Positions 17,339 through 27,310 of a stretch of DNA of 64,000 bases are shown piece after piece (the first letter of the stretch is position 1; each line of letters starts with the position of its first letter). Under the pieces are notes generated by a model, which was not told where the DNA came from, did no database searches, and saw only the letters and a program-made list of their open reading frames with translations. The stretch comes from an uncultured Pelagibacteraceae bacterium (GTDB lineage Bacteria; Pseudomonadota; Alphaproteobacteria; Pelagibacterales; Pelagibacteraceae), in contig CACOKI010000005.1 of the NCBI GenBank assembly GCA_902627735.1, positions 1 to 64,000 of the forward strand, in the 5' to 3' direction. The position numbers were made by a program, and so were the translations under genes.

Positions 17339-18607
17339 ATGAATATTCAAGAATTAAAACTTAAATCGTCTGAACAGCTTATTACTCAAGCTGAAGAACT
17401 TGGAATTGAAAATGCGAGCACTTTAAGAAAGCAAGAAATTCTTTTTGCAATATTAAAAAAGGTAGCTGAAAAAGAGGAAATTACAGGAGCGGGTGTATTG
17501 CAGCTTCTTCAGGATGGATTTGGTTTCTTGAGAGCCATGGAGTCAAATTATTTACCTGGCCCAGATGATATTTATGTAAGTCCAACCCAAATAAGAAAGT
17601 TTGGATTAAGAACAGGAGACACTGTTGAAGGACCAGTAAGAGCGCCAAAAGCTGGAGAAAGATATTTTGCTCTACTTCAAGTAAGTAAGATAAACTTTGA
17701 GGAACCAGAAAAATCTCGACATAAGATTGCATTTGATAACTTAACGCCTTTATATCCTGACAAGCAATTGGTAATGGAAGTAGAGACTTCTAAACCTGAT
17801 AAAAAACAAGACTTAACGCCTAGATTAATTGATTTAGTGAGTCCAATAGGTAAAGGTCAAAGATCGATTATAATCTCACCTCCTAAAGCAGGAAAAACAA
17901 TGATTCTTCAAAGTATTGCAAACTCTATAGCTAAAAATTATCCCGAGTGCTATTTGATAGTTTTATTAATTGATGAAAGACCTGAAGAGGTTACAGATAT
18001 GCAAAGAACTGTAAAGGGTGAGGTTATCAGTTCGACTTTTGATGAGCCTGCTCAACGACATGTTGCAGTTGCTGAAATGGTTATAGAAAAAGCAAAAAGA
18101 TTAACAGAGCATAAAAAAGATGTAGTCATACTTCTAGATTCTATCACTAGACTTGGTAGAGCTTACAATGCTGTAATTCCCAGTTCTGGAAAAGTTTTAA
18201 CCGGTGGTGTAGATGCAAACGCATTACAAAGACCTAAGAGATTTTTTGGTGCAGCTAGAAATATTGAAGAGGGAGGATCATTAACAATAATTTCTACAGC
18301 ATTGATTGATACTGGAAGCAGAATGGATGAGGTGATTTTTGAGGAATTTAAAGGAACCGGTAACAGCGAAACAGTTTTAGATAGAAAAATAGCTGACAAA
18401 AGAATTTACCCTGCTATTGATATTACAAAATCAGGAACTAGACGGGAAGAGCTTTTATTTGATAAAAATGATCTTCAAAAAATGAATGTTCTTAGAAGAA
18501 TCATTGCTCCTATGGGGACCATGGATGCAATTGAATTTATAAGCTCAAAATTGAAAGATACCAAAAATAATTCTGAGTTTTTTAATTCCATGAATAAGCC
18601 CGCTTAA
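17339..18607 (+). CDS. rho: transcription termination factor Rho
   Basis: Rho is the hexameric RNA translocase that ends transcription at rho-dependent sites. The 422-residue protein is compact and lacks the long acidic or basic insertions seen in some bacteria. It has the N-terminal helical domain, the primary RNA-binding segment GFGFLRAM (near residue 61), the Walker A motif PPKAGKT (near residue 181) and the Walker [17 protein letters not shown]. The position after the heme genes and before mnmE is the conserved alphaproteobacterial arrangement, except for the glycosyltransferase that follows it here. Confidence 0.98.
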   Translation: MNIQELKLKSSEQLITQAEELGIENASTLRKQEILFAILKKVAEKEEITGAGVLQLLQDGFGFLRAMESNYLPGPDDIYVSPTQIRKFGLRTGDTVEGPVRAPKAGERYFALLQVSKINFEEPEKSRHKIAFDNLTPLYPDKQLVMEVETSKPDKKQDLTPRLIDLVSPIGKGQRSIIISPPKAGKTMILQSIANSIAKNYPECYLIVLLIDERPEEVTDMQRTVKGEVISSTFDEPAQRHVAVAEMVIEKAKRLTEHKKDVVILLDSITRLGRAYNAVIPSSGKVLTGGVDANALQRPKRFFGAARNIEEGGSLTIISTALIDTGSRMDEVIFEEFKGTGNSETVLDRKIADKRIYPAIDITKSGTRREELLFDKNDLQKMNVLRRIIAPMGTMDAIEFISSKLKDTKNNSEFFNSMNKPA

Positions 18608-18614
18608 TTTTTAG

Positions 18615-20261
18615 ATGATCTTATCAACAGATCAGAAAATTAAATTAAAACAACTTTTTGAAAATAAAAAATTTTCAGAAATAGAATATTTTGTTGAGAG
18701 TTTGGGTGATATTAAAAAACTTCCTAGCAATATACTAAATATATATGCAACCTCTAAAGCTTTAAATCAAAATTCAAAAATTGATGATTATAAACTTTCA
18801 GCCTATTGCTTTGAGAAAATTTATTTAGAAAATAATTCTAACCGTGATGCTTTTTACAACCTAATAATAGTAAGTGTAAAAGCCACTTATTTTGATTATT
18901 TAGAAAAACATATAATTAAAGAATATAACCTAAATAATAAAGATCCAAAAATTTTGGAAGGTTTAGCAAAGATGCATTTCTTTTACAATAATATGGAGAA
19001 AGCTTCTTTTTTTTATGAGAAACTTTTGGAAATAAATCCAAACTTTAACAATGTTTGGTCAAGTTTTTTAGCCAGTTTAAATTATCACAGTAAATATGAT
19101 CAAAAAAAATATTTAGAATTTTGCAATAAATTTGATAAATTTTTAAAATTAGAAATAGCTGAATTTAGACCAAATATTAAAAAAAATAAAAAGATAAAAG
19201 TTGGATTTTTTTCAGCCGATTTTAAGTATCACTCTGTTTCTTTATTTTTAGATGACTTAATTAAAAAATTAAATAGAGAAGAATTTGAATTGTTTGCCAT
19301 AAGCAATTTAGAAAAGACCAATCATGATGAAATGACAAGTGATTTAAAAAATAATTTTGATGAATGGTATGATGTGAATAATATAAGTGATATTGAGTCT
19401 GTTAAACTCATCAGATCTCTAAACTTAGATATATTAATAGATCTCTCGGGATATACGTACAAAAATAGAGTAAGCGTGATGAAAGCCAGATGTGCACCAA
19501 AACAGGTATTATGGCTTGGTTACAACAACTCTTTGGGAGTAAAAAACATAGATTATATTATTGCGGATCCAAATTTAGTAAAAAAAGAGGAATATAATCT
19601 TTATAAAGAAAAAATTATTTTCATGCCGAAAATTTGGAATGCGTTGCCAAAACCAATAAATTTACCTGAAATAAACTTAAAACAAAAGAAAGATGATTGT
19701 TTTGTATACGGATCCTTCAACAATTTTCAGAAAATTTCATCCGAAACAATAAATACTTGGTCAAAAATATTAAAAGATGGTAATGCCAAATTAATATTGA
19801 AAAACTCTTCAAGTTTTGATGAAAAAAATTTAAATCAATCTTTAATTAATAAATTCAAAAAAGAAAATATCGAAGAAGATAAAATTGAGATATTAAGTAG
19901 AAAAAGGACTTATTCAGAGCATCTTGAGAGTTACAATAAAATTGATCTATCTTTGGATACATTTCCATACCCAGGAGTCACAACAACCTTTGAATCTCTT
20001 TCAATGGGAACTCCTGTTTTGACAATGAAAGGTTTTAATTTTAATTCAAGATGTGGCGAGAGTATTAATAAAAATTTAAATTTAAAAAATTTAATAGCGA
20101 ATAATGAGGATGAATATATTAATAAAGCCTTGTTAATTAAAAAAGAAAATAAAATAGACCAGAAATATAAACAAAATTTAAGATCAGAAGCTCTTAAATC
20201 CTGTCTGTTTGATACAGAAACGTTTGCAAAAGACTTTGGAAGCCTGTTAAAGTCTCTTTGA
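18615..20261 (+). CDS. GT41-family (OGT/SPINDLY-like) glycosyltransferase
   Basis: A predicted cytoplasmic O-glycosyltransferase related to O-GlcNAc transferase. The 548-residue protein has a helical N-terminal part (about residues 1-185) with one recognisable TPR-like stretch (AKMHFFYNNMEKASFFYEKLLEINP). The catalytic half begins near residue 193 with KIKVGFFSADFKYHSVS. Later motifs include DILIDLSGYT, a PKQVLWLGYNNSLG segment and the sugar-nucleotide site PYPGVTTTFESLSMGTPVL. Acceptor and donor cannot be read from sequence. It starts 7 bp after rho and overlaps mnmE by one base, so it is embedded in an otherwise conserved core cluster. Confidence 0.88.
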   Translation: MILSTDQKIKLKQLFENKKFSEIEYFVESLGDIKKLPSNILNIYATSKALNQNSKIDDYKLSAYCFEKIYLENNSNRDAFYNLIIVSVKATYFDYLEKHIIKEYNLNNKDPKILEGLAKMHFFYNNMEKASFFYEKLLEINPNFNNVWSSFLASLNYHSKYDQKKYLEFCNKFDKFLKLEIAEFRPNIKKNKKIKVGFFSADFKYHSVSLFLDDLIKKLNREEFELFAISNLEKTNHDEMTSDLKNNFDEWYDVNNISDIESVKLIRSLNLDILIDLSGYTYKNRVSVMKARCAPKQVLWLGYNNSLGVKNIDYIIADPNLVKKEEYNLYKEKIIFMPKIWNALPKPINLPEINLKQKKDDCFVYGSFNNFQKISSETINTWSKILKDGNAKLILKNSSSFDEKNLNQSLINKFKKENIEEDKIEILSRKRTYSEHLESYNKIDLSLDTFPYPGVTTTFESLSMGTPVLTMKGFNFNSRCGESINKNLNLKNLIANNEDEYINKALLIKKENKIDQKYKQNLRSEALKSCLFDTETFAKDFGSLLKSL

Positions 20262-21592
20262 TGACAATTTACGCTCTTTCGTCAGGTCCAGGTGTATCCG
20301 GGGTAGCCATAGTAAGAATTTCTGGTCCAGAAGCTTCTGAGATTATAAAATCCTTAACAGGAAAAAAAATTCCAAGTCCAAGATTAGCAACCCTTCGAAA
20401 AATAAACAATATCAACACTTCTGAGTTAATTGATGAAGGGATGATATTATGGTTTCCTGGTCCAGAGAGCTACACAGGTGAAGATATGGCTGAAATTCAC
20501 ATACACGGTGGTAAAGCGGTCATCCAGGCTCTATTAAATACAATTTCTAAAGTCAAAAACTGTAGATTGGCTGAACCTGGTGAGTTTACTAAGTTAGCTT
20601 TTCAAAATGGAAAAATTAATTTACTCAAAGCTGAAAGTATAGCTGATTTAATTTCAGCTGAAACTGAAATTCAAAGATTACAGGCAATCAAAATTATGAA
20701 AGGTAAATCTTCAGAGAAATTTAATGAATTAAGAGATAAATTATTAAAGATTTTATCTTTTGTTGAAGCTAAAATTGATTTTCCCGAAGAGGATCTACCA
20801 GATGAAAATATTAGAAAGATAAAAAAAGACTCAAATGATGTTTTGGTTGAAATAAATAAAATACTAAACGATCAAAAAGTTGGGGAGATTATACGTGAAG
20901 GTTTTAAAATTGCAATTGTAGGGCCAACTAATGCAGGCAAATCTAGCTTATTAAATAATTTATCAAAAAGAGAAGCTGCTATAGTTTCTGAAACAGCAGG
21001 GACAACGAGAGATGTAATTGAAACTCATTTAAATATTGATGGTTACCCTGTTATTATCTCTGATACGGCAGGTATAAGAAATTCAAAAGACGAAATAGAG
21101 AAGAAAGGAATTAAATTATCTCTTATTAAAGCTGAAAATGCAGATCTTAAACTAGTAGTGATTGATGCTAAAAGTGTTAATTTAAGCGGTTTTTTAAGTG
21201 ATTTGTTAAAAAAGAATGCAATATTAGTTGTAAACAAATCTGATTTGTTAGATGGAGAATTAAACTCAGAAATAACCAAACATGATCATGTTTTAACTTC
21301 ATTGAAAAATAATCACAACATAGACAAACTAATTATGAAAATAAAAGATAAGTTAAAAAATGAATTTATATCAAATGGAGATATTTTAATTACTAGAGAA
21401 CGACATAGACAACATTTGATTCAATGCGTTGAATACTTAAATAACTTTTCTGAAAAAAATGATAAAAAAGATTTCGATAAAGCTGCTGAAGATCTTCGTT
21501 TAGCGACTCGACATTTGGGTATGATTGTTGGAAAAGTTGATGTGGAGGAGATACTAGGTAGTATTTTCAACGATTTTTGCATTGGAAAATAA
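20261..21592 (+). CDS. mnmE: tRNA modification GTPase MnmE
   Basis: MnmE with MnmG adds the cmnm/nm group to U34 of certain tRNAs. I take the ATG at 20261, which overlaps the upstream TGA by one base (TGATG), giving MTIYALSSGPGVSGVAIVRISG, the usual start; an in-frame TTG lies one codon earlier. The 443-residue protein has G1 GPTNAGKSS near residue 221, G3 DTAG in the ISDTAGIR segment, and G4 NKSD. It ends in the conserved FCIGK with the functional Cys. Confidence 0.98.
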   Translation: MTIYALSSGPGVSGVAIVRISGPEASEIIKSLTGKKIPSPRLATLRKINNINTSELIDEGMILWFPGPESYTGEDMAEIHIHGGKAVIQALLNTISKVKNCRLAEPGEFTKLAFQNGKINLLKAESIADLISAETEIQRLQAIKIMKGKSSEKFNELRDKLLKILSFVEAKIDFPEEDLPDENIRKIKKDSNDVLVEINKILNDQKVGEIIREGFKIAIVGPTNAGKSSLLNNLSKREAAIVSETAGTTRDVIETHLNIDGYPVIISDTAGIRNSKDEIEKKGIKLSLIKAENADLKLVVIDAKSVNLSGFLSDLLKKNAILVVNKSDLLDGELNSEITKHDHVLTSLKNNHNIDKLIMKIKDKLKNEFISNGDILITRERHRQHLIQCVEYLNNFSEKNDKKDFDKAAEDLRLATRHLGMIVGKVDVEEILGSIFNDFCIGK

Positions 21593-21707
21593 CATCTATT
21601 TTGCTTAATTTTTAGCATATACATTCAATTTTTGTTGATAAATAAAGCCTATTTAGGGTAAAGAACTCTAATCTTGTAAATATTTTAATCGAATATAAAT
21701 TTACGTC

Positions 21708-23579
21708 ATGAAAAAAGAATTATTTTTTGATGTAGTTGTTATTGGAGGTGGACATGCAGGTTGTGAAGCTGCTGCAGCGTCCGCAAGACTAGGAGTTAAC
21801 ACTGCCCTATTTACTCACAATAAGAACACTATAGGAGAAATGTCATGTAATCCTGCAATTGGTGGTTTAGGAAAAGGTCATCTCGTTAGAGAAATAGATG
21901 CTTTGGACGGGGTGATGGGTGAGGTAGCTGACAAGTCGGGAATACAGTTTAGACTATTAAATAGAAGCAGAGGTCCTGCTGTAAGAGGCCCTAGAACTCA
22001 ATCTGACAGATCATTATATCGCAAATTTATGCAAGAAAAACTTGTAAACTATTGTAATTTAAGCGTTTTTTCTGATCCTGTAATAAAGTTTATTTTCAAA
22101 AAAAATGAGATAAGTGGATTTGTAACATCAAAAGACAATAAAGTAAGTTGTAACAAATTAATTTTAACAACCGGCACATTTTTGAATGGATTAATACATA
22201 TTGGTGATGAGAGAACACCAGCAGGCCGTTTTAATGAAAAACCAAGTACTGGTTTGAGCGAACAATTAAAGAAATATAATTTTAAAATAGGTAGATTAAA
22301 AACTGGGACCCCCCCAAGGTTAGATTCTAGAACCATTAATTTTAAAAATTTGGAGAAACAGTTTGCAGATGACGATCCATATTTTTTCTCTTTCTTAACA
22401 AAAAAAAATTTAAATAAACAAGTATCTTGTGCAATGACCTATACTAATGAAAAGGTTCATAAGATCATTGAAAAGAATATATCTAAAAGCGCAATGTATT
22501 CAGGTAGCATTCAAGGTGTTGGTCCAAGATATTGTCCTTCAATAGAAGATAAAATAGTAAAATTTGCTGAGAAAAGCAGACATCAAATTTTTTTAGAGCC
22601 AGAAGGTCTTCATGATCATACTATTTACCCTAATGGCATATCAACTTCTCTACCTGAGGTAGTACAAAAAGAAATAATCAACAATATCAATGGTTTAGAG
22701 AATGTAAAAATTATAAGACCAGGGTATGCTATAGAATACGACTATATTGATCCAAGAGAGCTTTTTTTAACATTAGAAACAAAAAAAATTAAAAATTTAT
22801 ATTTAGCAGGCCAAATTAATGGAACCACAGGTTATGAGGAGGCAGCAGCTCAAGGACTAATAGCTGGAATAAATGCTGCCCTATCAATTAAATCTATGGA
22901 ACCTTTTATTTTAGATAGGTCAGATGCTTATATAGGTGTAATGATAGATGATTTGGTTACCAAAGGAGTCGCTGAACCCTATAGGATGTTTACTTCTAGG
23001 GCTGAGTATAGACTAAGTCTTAGGTCTGATAATGCAGACTTGAGACTTACACATAAAGGAATTAAGATTGGGTTAATTTCTAGTTTAAGAAAAGACATTT
23101 TCGATGATAAATTTGCAAAATTAAGTAAAATATCTCTTCAAATGTCAAATTTAAACATATCTCCAACAAAAGCAGAAAAATTTGGCATAAAAATTGCAAA
23201 AGATGGTGTTTTTAGAACCGCTGAGGAAATATTAACGCAAAAAGATGTTAGTATGAAAAAAATTAGAGACATTTGGCCAGAAATTTCCAATCATGGAGTA
23301 GAGATTGATGAGCAATTAGAAATTAATTCTCATTACAGAGGATATCTAAAAAAGCAAAAAGCCGATATTTTGGCTTTTAAAAGAGATGAGAATTTAACTA
23401 TACCAGATAACATCGATTATGACCAATTTTCAGGCCTATCTAACGAGGTAAAGGCTAAATTTAAGGAAATAAGGCCCAAAACTATGGGTCAGGCACTAAG
23501 AATTGATGGAATTACTCCTGCTGCTGTATATATTTTGTTGTCACATGTCAAAAGAAAGTCTATTAAGCATATAGCTTAA
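21708..23579 (+). CDS. mnmG: tRNA uridine 5-carboxymethylaminomethyl modification enzyme MnmG (GidA)
   Basis: MnmG is the FAD- and NADH-using partner of MnmE in wobble-uridine modification. The 623-residue protein has the dinucleotide-binding [12 protein letters not shown] (near residues 11-22). The signature [11 protein letters not shown] (near residue 270) and the Cys-containing [15 protein letters not shown] loop are both present. A 115-bp gap separates it from mnmE, in which I see no clear terminator or gene. It overlaps rsmG by one base (TAATG). Confidence 0.98.
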   Translation: MKKELFFDVVVIGGGHAGCEAAAASARLGVNTALFTHNKNTIGEMSCNPAIGGLGKGHLVREIDALDGVMGEVADKSGIQFRLLNRSRGPAVRGPRTQSDRSLYRKFMQEKLVNYCNLSVFSDPVIKFIFKKNEISGFVTSKDNKVSCNKLILTTGTFLNGLIHIGDERTPAGRFNEKPSTGLSEQLKKYNFKIGRLKTGTPPRLDSRTINFKNLEKQFADDDPYFFSFLTKKNLNKQVSCAMTYTNEKVHKIIEKNISKSAMYSGSIQGVGPRYCPSIEDKIVKFAEKSRHQIFLEPEGLHDHTIYPNGISTSLPEVVQKEIINNINGLENVKIIRPGYAIEYDYIDPRELFLTLETKKIKNLYLAGQINGTTGYEEAAAQGLIAGINAALSIKSMEPFILDRSDAYIGVMIDDLVTKGVAEPYRMFTSRAEYRLSLRSDNADLRLTHKGIKIGLISSLRKDIFDDKFAKLSKISLQMSNLNISPTKAEKFGIKIAKDGVFRTAEEILTQKDVSMKKIRDIWPEISNHGVEIDEQLEINSHYRGYLKKQKADILAFKRDENLTIPDNIDYDQFSGLSNEVKAKFKEIRPKTMGQALRIDGITPAAVYILLSHVKRKSIKHIA

Positions 23580-24226
23580 TGGATAATGCAATTTTAAATT
23601 CTTACTCAAAAATTTCCAATTTAAATGTTTCACGTGAAACTTGTAATGAGTTTGAAAGTCTAATTTCAATGATACAAGAAAAAAATAAGAAAATTAATAT
23701 AATTAGTAAGAAAATGTCTGAAAAAGAGGCTATTAGAGAACGACATATAATAGATTCAGCGCAAATAATTGATTTTGTTGATTTAAATTGCAATACAACC
23801 TCAGATTTAGGAACAGGTGGTGGAATGCCAGGCTTAATTATTGCCATCGTAATGAAACATATGAAAAATAGTATGAAAATTAATCTTTATGAAAAAAGCT
23901 ACCATAAATGTGTTTTCTTAAAAGAAGTTTCAAAAAAATTAAATTTGAACACTGAGGTTATTCACAAAGATATTTTTGAAATTAAAAATGTTGAGACTGG
24001 AACAATAATGTCGAGAGCTTTTAAACCGTTGCCAGTAATTCTTAATTTAGTAAATGAAAATTTTAAAAAATATAAAAACATAATTTTATTTATGGGAAAT
24101 TCAGGTAGAAAAATATTGAGTGAAACTCTCAAAGAGTGGGATTTGGATTATGAGGAAAAAAAAAGTTTAACTGATAATAATTCATTTATATTAAATATAA
24201 AAAAAATTAAAAATAAAATCTCATGA
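23579..24226 (+). CDS. rsmG: 16S rRNA (guanine-N7) methyltransferase RsmG (GidB)
   Basis: RsmG methylates N7 of G527 (E. coli numbering) in 16S rRNA using SAM. The 215-residue protein has the SAM-binding motif DLGTGGGMPGLIIAI near residues 80-94 and the ERHIIDS segment common to the family. The N-terminal residues NVSRETC (16-22) are encoded by the parS site described separately, so this stretch serves both protein and segregation. It overlaps parA by four bases (ATGA). Confidence 0.96.
   Translation: MDNAILNSYSKISNLNVSRETCNEFESLISMIQEKNKKINIISKKMSEKEAIRERHIIDSAQIIDFVDLNCNTTSDLGTGGGMPGLIIAIVMKHMKNSMKINLYEKSYHKCVFLKEVSKKLNLNTEVIHKDIFEIKNVETGTIMSRAFKPLPVILNLVNENFKKYKNIILFMGNSGRKILSETLKEWDLDYEEKKSLTDNNSFILNIKKIKNKIS
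23626..23641. other. parS: parS centromere-like ParB-binding site
   Basis: The 16-bp sequence TGTTTCACGTGAAACT differs only at its last base from the parS consensus, which ends in A, and its 14-bp core is a perfect palindrome. It lies within codons 16-21 of rsmG, about 0.6 kb before parA and 9 kb from the proposed oriC. ParB would load here and spread along the DNA. Placement in rsmG is known from other bacteria. Confidence 0.95.
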
Positions 24227-25017
24227 AAATTATTTCTATTATAAATCAAAAGGGTGGGGTCGGTAAAACGACAACAGTTATAAATTTAGCTTCAGCGTTA
24301 TCACAACAAGGTAAAAAAATATTAGTTATTGATCTTGACCCACAAGGAAATGCCACTACTGGATTAGGATTATCTAATATGGAACAATCAAATCAAACAA
24401 TTTACGGAATTCTTAATGGGATGATGTCAATTTCCGATGTAATAAAAAAAACAAAATTTGAAAATTTAGACTTGATAACATCAAATGTAGATTTATCTGG
24501 TTTAGAGGTTGAAACTGCAGGAGATAGTGATAGGGCTTTCATTTTAAAGACTAAATTAGCCGCATATTTGAATGATTCTAGAGCATTATATGATTATATC
24601 CTTATTGATTGTCCTCCCTCTTTGAGTTTATTGACAGTAATGGCTCTTGTGTCATCTAATTCTCTATTGGTGCCACTACAGACCGAGTTTTTTGCTTTAG
24701 AAGGGTTAACTCAATTAATGAAAACTATTGAAAGGATTAAAATTAATTTAAATCCTAATCTTGAGATACAAGGAATTTTATTAACAATGTATGATAAAAG
24801 AAATAAGTTATCTTCACAGGTTGAGCAAGAAGCAAGAGATTATTTTAAAGATAAAGTTTATCAAACAGTAATTCCGAGAAATGTCAGATTATCCGAAGCA
24901 CCATCTCATGGTGTTCCAGTGCTTGTTTATGATAAAAACTGTCCAGGCAGTAAATCTTATTATAGTTTTACTAATGAATTTATTAATCAAGAAGACAAAA
25001 TTGGGAGTGCCGCATAG
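24223..25017 (+). CDS. parA: chromosome-partitioning ATPase ParA (Soj)
   Basis: ParA binds DNA non-specifically in its ATP form and moves ParB-parS complexes apart. The 264-residue protein has the deviant Walker A KGGVGKTT at residues 10-17, with the signature first Lys. It also has LDPQGNATTG (Walker A') and the DYILIDCPPSL Walker B strand. The lack of an N-terminal helix-turn-helix marks it as the chromosomal Soj type. It is coupled to rsmG upstream and parB downstream. Confidence 0.97.
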   Translation: MKIISIINQKGGVGKTTTVINLASALSQQGKKILVIDLDPQGNATTGLGLSNMEQSNQTIYGILNGMMSISDVIKKTKFENLDLITSNVDLSGLEVETAGDSDRAFILKTKLAAYLNDSRALYDYILIDCPPSLSLLTVMALVSSNSLLVPLQTEFFALEGLTQLMKTIERIKINLNPNLEIQGILLTMYDKRNKLSSQVEQEARDYFKDKVYQTVIPRNVRLSEAPSHGVPVLVYDKNCPGSKSYYSFTNEFINQEDKIGSAA

Positions 25018-25862
25018 TGAATTCAAAAATTAGAAAAGGTTTAGGACGAGGATTATCCTCTTTAATTGGTGAAACTAAAATAGAAACAGCTACAAATAAA
25101 GCTCTAATTGGTGAGTTAAGCCCAAACAAATTTCAGCCAAGAAAAAATTTTGATGAAGAAAGCCTTAATGAGTTAACTAATTCTATCAAAGAAAGAGGCG
25201 TTATTCAGCCCATTATTGTAAGAAAATCTTCAGACAATAAAACAAAATTTGAAATTGTGGCTGGAGAGAGAAGATGGTTAGCGGCACAAAGAGCTAAACT
25301 TCATGAAGTTCCTATTGTTATTACCGATATTGATGATTTGAAATCCTTAGAATTTGCTATCGTTGAAAACGTTCAAAGAAATGATCTCAATCCTTTAGAG
25401 GAGGCTCAAGGTTATAAAAGGTTAGTAGATGAATTTTCATACGATCAAGAAAAAGTTTCTAAATTTATAGGAAAAAGCAGAAGTTATATAACTAACTCAC
25501 TCCGTTTGCTTACTTTACCTGAAGAAATTTTTAAAATGATTGAAAAAAAACAGTTAACCCCAGGACATGCTAAAATTTTAGTTGGATTAGAAAATGCAAT
25601 TTTTATTGCAAATAAAATAATTGAAAAAAAACTATCTGTTAGACAAGCTGAAAAATTTGTAAAAATATTTAAACCAAAAAAACATAATCTTCCTAAATCA
25701 AAAGATTTAAATATTAAAGACTTAGAAATGTCTATATCATCTAAGATTGGATTAAATATTGATATTCAAAATAAGAAAAATAATAAAGGTAAAATATCTA
25801 TAGAATACAAGGATTTAGATCAATTAAATAAAATTATAGAAATCTTAAAAAATAATTATTAA
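25017..25862 (+). CDS. parB: chromosome-partitioning protein ParB (Spo0J)
   Basis: ParB is a CTP-dependent DNA clamp that loads at parS. The 281-residue protein starts with GTG, overlapping the parA stop by one base. The N terminus RKGLGRGLSSLIGE is the usual ParA-contact region. The CTP-binding motifs GERRWLAAQRA and ENVQRNDLNPLEEA are intact, followed by the helix-turn-helix (about residues 145-185) and a C-terminal dimerisation segment. It ends directly against the convergent holA gene with no spacer. Confidence 0.97.
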   Translation: MNSKIRKGLGRGLSSLIGETKIETATNKALIGELSPNKFQPRKNFDEESLNELTNSIKERGVIQPIIVRKSSDNKTKFEIVAGERRWLAAQRAKLHEVPIVITDIDDLKSLEFAIVENVQRNDLNPLEEAQGYKRLVDEFSYDQEKVSKFIGKSRSYITNSLRLLTLPEEIFKMIEKKQLTPGHAKILVGLENAIFIANKIIEKKLSVRQAEKFVKIFKPKKHNLPKSKDLNIKDLEMSISSKIGLNIDIQNKKNNKGKISIEYKDLDQLNKIIEILKNNY

Positions 25863-26849
25863 TTATACTTTTACAGTATAAAAAATAAAGTTAGTTAAAA
25901 TTTTTATTGAATTTTCAAAATTTTTTTTTATCAATAATTCATTATCATTTATAATTTCTAGTAAAGTCTCTATTTTTTTATCTGGCCATCTTGAAATTTG
26001 TTCTTTTATAATTTCTTTATCTTTCCAAAAAATTGTTGGCTTAAAAGTAGATATAGCTACGTCAATATTTTTACTATTTTTAATATGATCCTTTATTTTA
26101 ATCAATCTCTTAACTTTATTTAAAAAAGTTCTAATTATTAAAATTGTATCTTCATTAGTAAAATTATTTTCATTTAATATTAGGTTAATTTTATTCTCTT
26201 TTTTTGCTAAACAAAAATCCACAAGTTCTGAAATATTATTTTTTTCATATGTGTTAATTAATTTCAAAATATCATCTGAGTTTATTTTATCTCTAGAAAC
26301 GGTTAAATTTTCAATTTTTGATAACTCTTTTTTGATATTATACCTATCTGCGTTACCTCTCTGAATTATTGTATTTACAATTTCTTGAGATACTGAAATT
26401 TTATATTTTTTAAAAAAATCATTTATAAAAAATGTTAGTGTTTTTTGATCATCAGGATAAAATGCAGCACAAACGGTTTTCTTATTTTTTTCAAATAAAT
26501 TTCTAATTTTTGATTTTTTTTCTAAATTTTCAGATACAAAAACTATAGTTAAATCTTTAATTTCTCGTTTCAATATTTCTTTTGCTGTATCGTATAATTT
26601 ATCAGTAGTTCTGTATATAATTAATAATTTTTCATTATCAAAAAAAGAATGAGATAAAATTCTATCAAAAAAATCTTTTTCGTTTTTTAAAATTTCGCTT
26701 TCTTCGTAATTAAATACTTTGTTTAAATAATAAGGTTTGATTTTTTCGTCAATTATCTGATTAATTTGTGCAAGGTTATTTCCATAAAATAGAAAATTTT
26801 TAATTTTTTTATAATCAAATTTTTTTAACTCATAAGATTTGATAATCAT
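25863..26849 (-). CDS. holA: DNA polymerase III delta subunit
   Basis: HolA is the clamp-loader wrench that opens the sliding clamp. The 328-residue protein has the family layout of an N-terminal Rossmann-like domain with IKNFLFYGNN, an ILSHSFFDNEKLLII segment and an all-helical C terminus. Sequence conservation in this family is weak. The context parB-holA-lptE-leuS, conserved in Alphaproteobacteria, gives good support. It overlaps lptE by four bases. Confidence 0.9.
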   Translation of the reverse strand: MIIKSYELKKFDYKKIKNFLFYGNNLAQINQIIDEKIKPYYLNKVFNYEESEILKNEKDFFDRILSHSFFDNEKLLIIYRTTDKLYDTAKEILKREIKDLTIVFVSENLEKKSKIRNLFEKNKKTVCAAFYPDDQKTLTFFINDFFKKYKISVSQEIVNTIIQRGNADRYNIKKELSKIENLTVSRDKINSDDILKLINTYEKNNISELVDFCLAKKENKINLILNENNFTNEDTILIIRTFLNKVKRLIKIKDHIKNSKNIDVAISTFKPTIFWKDKEIIKEQISRWPDKKIETLLEIINDNELLIKKNFENSIKILTNFIFYTVKV

Positions 26850-27310
26850 TTAATTGTCCCTAAAAAACTATTTATTTCTACTATAATTTCATCTACTAAA
26901 TTATTTATTAAAACATTTTCATATTGTTTTAATTCAAATTTACTATCTAAATTATTATAATTTATATTTTTCTCAAATGTATTTGACTCAATATTTTGAT
27001 TATTTTCTGTGATATCTAATTTAACTTTTATTTTCATAGAGTAACTTGCATCCTCTCCGGCACTATTTTTGGATGTAACTTTTTTAGTAAAAACACTATT
27101 CAATTCAACATTAAATAGCTTTAATGGATTTTCTTTATCTTTAAATTTAGAAAAATATTTTTCTAGTCTATTATTTATTTTATCATTACCTATTGCATTT
27201 ATTTCTACTATTTCAAAATTAGTATTATCAATATTATTAAGTACCTTGTAACCACATGATGTAAGAACGATTAGATTAATTAAATAAAATAAAATTAATA
27301 TATTTTTCAT
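26846..27310 (-). CDS. lptE: LPS-assembly lipoprotein LptE
   Basis: LptE plugs the LptD barrel that inserts lipopolysaccharide into the outer membrane. The 154-residue protein begins with a lipoprotein signal ending in LTSC (Cys19), followed directly by GYKVL, the usual GY(x)P/L-like start of LptE. A beta-rich domain follows. Family similarity is low, but the position between holA and leuS is diagnostic. It overlaps both neighbours by four bases. Confidence 0.88.
   Translation of the reverse strand: MKNILILFYLINLIVLTSCGYKVLNNIDNTNFEIVEINAIGNDKINNRLEKYFSKFKDKENPLKLFNVELNSVFTKKVTSKNSAGEDASYSMKIKVKLDITENNQNIESNTFEKNINYNNLDSKFELKQYENVLINNLVDEIIVEINSFLGTIK

Noticed and set aside
21593-21707. A small RNA or gene between mnmE and mnmG
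   Set aside because: No convincing hairpin, terminator or open frame; TTGTAA and TATAAA are present near 21674-21700 but with poor spacing for a promoter.
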